Shown here one piece after another: positions 5,313 to 6,374 of a stretch of 6,374 nucleotides of DNA. How positions within the stretch are numbered: position 1 is the first letter of the stretch; the number at the start of each line of letters is the position of its first letter. The notes below the pieces were generated by a model. It worked only from the letters and a program-made list of their open reading frames with translations, was not told the DNA's origin and did no database searches. A program made the translations under genes and the position numbers. Where the stretch lies: assembly GCA_964435635.1 (NCBI GenBank), contig CAYSZU010000034.1, positions 1-6,374 of the forward strand, written 5' to 3'. Source of the DNA: DAOOOU01 sp964435635. Its GTDB lineage: Bacteria > Bacillota_I > Bacilli_A > RF39 > UBA660.

Positions 5313-6239
5313 TTATCCGATTTCATCTAAATTCACTTGTTCTTCTTTTATTAAATCAGCAAAATCAATTTTAAATTTTTCTATTGCTTTTTGTCGCGCA
5401 TCATCATAGATATTACGAGCATTACAAATTGCTTTATAAAAATGTTTTATTTTAACTACTTTTTGATTATCAAATAAGGCATAAGTAAAAGCATTTGAAA
5501 TAATTGTTAAACAAATATCTGGATATCGGCTAGATATCTCATATATCCTTTTATATTCATCAGTCATTTCAACAATAAAAGCCATTATTTTTTCAATAAT
5601 ATAACTTGTGTATTCTAGTTTAACCCCTACTTTTTTTTCTATTTTAGGATATGTTCCCATTAAGATTTTAACCGTTGTTGCTTGATCAGTTTCTAAAACA
5701 TCAATCTTTTGAAAACGACGTAAAAAAGCCCGGTCACGTAATATATGCTGTTCATACTCTTCGGTTGTTGTTGCCCCAATCATTTTAATTTCGCCGCGAT
5801 CAAGACCAGCTTTAAACATATTAGCAAAATCAACATTAATTTCTGCACTTTGACCACTAACTAATAAATGGGTTTCATCGACAAAAACTATTGTCTTTGG
5901 CCGCTTTGAAAGTTCTTTAATTAATAAATTAATTCTAATTTCATTTTGACCATCAACAAAGTTAGAACCAGCTAAGGCAGTAATATTTATTTTAAATAGT
6001 TCATAACCAAATAAGGCATTAGGAACCATATTATTTTTAATCCGATAAGCTAGTCCTTCAACGATAGCTGTTTTACCAATTCCGGCTTTACCTACTAATA
6101 AGGCACTCTTTTCTGGAGTTAGTAAAATTAATATTAGTTGTTTAATCTCCTCATCACGAGCTATTGCTGGATCCGTAATAAAATCCCTGGCAACTAAATC
6201 TTCGCCATATTTTTCTAAGATACTAAGTTCTTCATTCAT
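5313..6239 (-). CDS. Stand-alone AAA+ ATPase resembling ClpB/ClpC domain D1, 308 aa
   Basis: The ATG at 6239, with AAAGGTG 6 bases upstream, is preferred over the frame's first ATG at 6296, whose 19 extra residues would cover the -10 box. In order: a linker with YGEDLVARDFITDPAIARDEEI (11-32) as before Clp D1 domains; Walker A GKAGIGKT (50-57); a pore-loop-like region GSNFVDGQNEIR (91-102) with Phe94 at the aromatic position; Walker B TIVFVDE (116-122) with catalytic Glu122; sensor 1 region IGATTTEEY (154-162); arginine fingers FLRRFQ (172-177); and the small helical domain with SSRYPDICLTIISNA (236-250). All residues for ATP hydrolysis are present. The Clp N-domain, coiled-coil insertion and second ATPase domain, including any ClpP-binding loop, are absent, so it is not a normal ClpB/ClpC. 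It probably forms a ring and remodels an unknown partner. It precedes pssA by 76 bases on the same strand. Confidence 0.85.
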   Translation of the reverse strand: MNEELSILEKYGEDLVARDFITDPAIARDEEIKQLILILLTPEKSALLVGKAGIGKTAIVEGLAYRIKNNMVPNALFGYELFKINITALAGSNFVDGQNEIRINLLIKELSKRPKTIVFVDETHLLVSGQSAEINVDFANMFKAGLDRGEIKMIGATTTEEYEQHILRDRAFLRRFQKIDVLETDQATTVKILMGTYPKIEKKVGVKLEYTSYIIEKIMAFIVEMTDEYKRIYEISSRYPDICLTIISNAFTYALFDNQKVVKIKHFYKAICNARNIYDDARQKAIEKFKIDFADLIKEEQVNLDEIG

Positions 6240-6255
6240 TGTTATCACCTTTTTA

Positions 6256-6261
6256 AGTATA
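6256..6261 (-). promoter_or_regulatory. -10 box for the AAA+ gene
   Basis: TATACT on the minus strand lies about 16 bases before the gene start and 5 bases ahead of its AAGGTG binding site. The -35 position (6279-6284, TATATT) is poor. The leader would be only about 10 bases. Confidence 0.45.
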
Positions 6262-6269
6262 CAATAAAT

Positions 6270-6296
6270 ATGACTAAAAATATAGACCAAAGTCAT
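6270..6296. repeat. Inverted repeat ATGACT-N15-AGTCAT flanking the -35 region of the AAA+ gene
   Basis: ATGACT (6270-6275) and AGTCAT (6291-6296) are exact inverted copies whose centres are 21 bases apart, about two helical turns. They bracket the weak -35 region of the AAA+ promoter and could be a dimer binding site. Six-base arms in AT-rich DNA may also be chance. Confidence 0.3.
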
Positions 6297-6340
6297 TAAG
6301 TAGATTAATTAAAGATAGGTAATTACTACTGTTTTTATAG

Positions 6341-6369
6341 TTGACATTCTATTTTTAAGATTATATAAT
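6341..6369 (+). promoter_or_regulatory. Perfect consensus sigma-A promoter pointing out of the window
   Basis: TTGACA (6341-6346), a 17-base spacer and TATAAT (6364-6369) match the consensus at all 12 positions. Transcription would start just beyond the right edge, so an unseen plus-strand gene, possibly a stable RNA or a highly expressed gene, lies there. It is divergent from the AAA+ gene. Confidence 0.8.
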
Positions 6370-6374
6370 GATTA

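Noticed and set aside
6240..6296. Longer N-terminus for the AAA+ protein
   Set aside because: The added 19 residues cover the TATACT -10 box and the AAAGGTG site belonging to the ATG at 6239.
1..6374. Mycoplasma genetic code (TGA as Trp)
   Set aside because: All coding frames close without needing TGA as sense, and tryptophan is encoded by TGG throughout despite the very low GC content.
1..6374. CRISPR array, insertion sequence or attachment site
   Set aside because: No regularly spaced repeats, transposase-like frame or flanking direct repeats were seen.

Overview
The window is strongly AT-rich and has the look of a compact Bacillota genome, probably a Bacilli relative of the Acholeplasma/Izemoplasma/RF39 kind. 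Supporting signs are AGGAGG-type ribosome binding sites, consensus sigma-A promoters, a tRNA-His with encoded CCA, very small intergenic gaps, and convergent genes that share terminators. Every tryptophan I could locate is read from TGG and no gene needs TGA as a sense codon, so the standard bacterial code fits better than the Mycoplasma code. The taxonomic placement is inference.

Left part (1-1305): the 5' end of an unrecognised minus-strand gene runs off the window edge (1-213). A terminator hairpin and a second hairpin separate it from a minus-strand tRNA-His(GTG). The tRNA promoter overlaps a divergent plus-strand promoter. That promoter drives a 70-residue single-pass membrane protein (469-681) and, three bases later, a PAP2-superfamily membrane phosphatase/transferase of the Aur1-like branch (685-1305).

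Middle part (1292-3723): a minus-strand two-gene operon encodes a permuted NlpC/P60 (YiiX-like) cysteine hydrolase and an unrecognised four-helix membrane protein with a large extracytoplasmic domain. Divergent from it is a second, canonical PAP2 phosphatase (3100-3723).

Right part (3720-6374): a minus-strand pssA-psd pair (phosphatidylserine synthase, then phosphatidylserine decarboxylase) makes phosphatidylethanolamine. It has its own near-consensus promoter. Upstream on the same strand is a stand-alone AAA+ ATPase resembling only the first ATPase domain of ClpB/ClpC. A perfect consensus promoter at the right edge points out of the window.

The theme is membrane-lipid and envelope chemistry: CDP-DAG to PS to PE, two lipid-phosphate PAP2 enzymes, and a hydrolase whose fold family includes both cell-wall and lipid enzymes. 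The most striking sequence-level feature is that both convergent gene pairs overlap at their 3' ends inside perfect or near-perfect bidirectional terminator hairpins. In the first, the two proteins end in the same encoded pentapeptide IEKEP because both read the arms of one inverted repeat. I did not find a clearly new defence or mobile system here. The best unknowns are the AAA+ protein and the hydrolase/membrane-protein pair.
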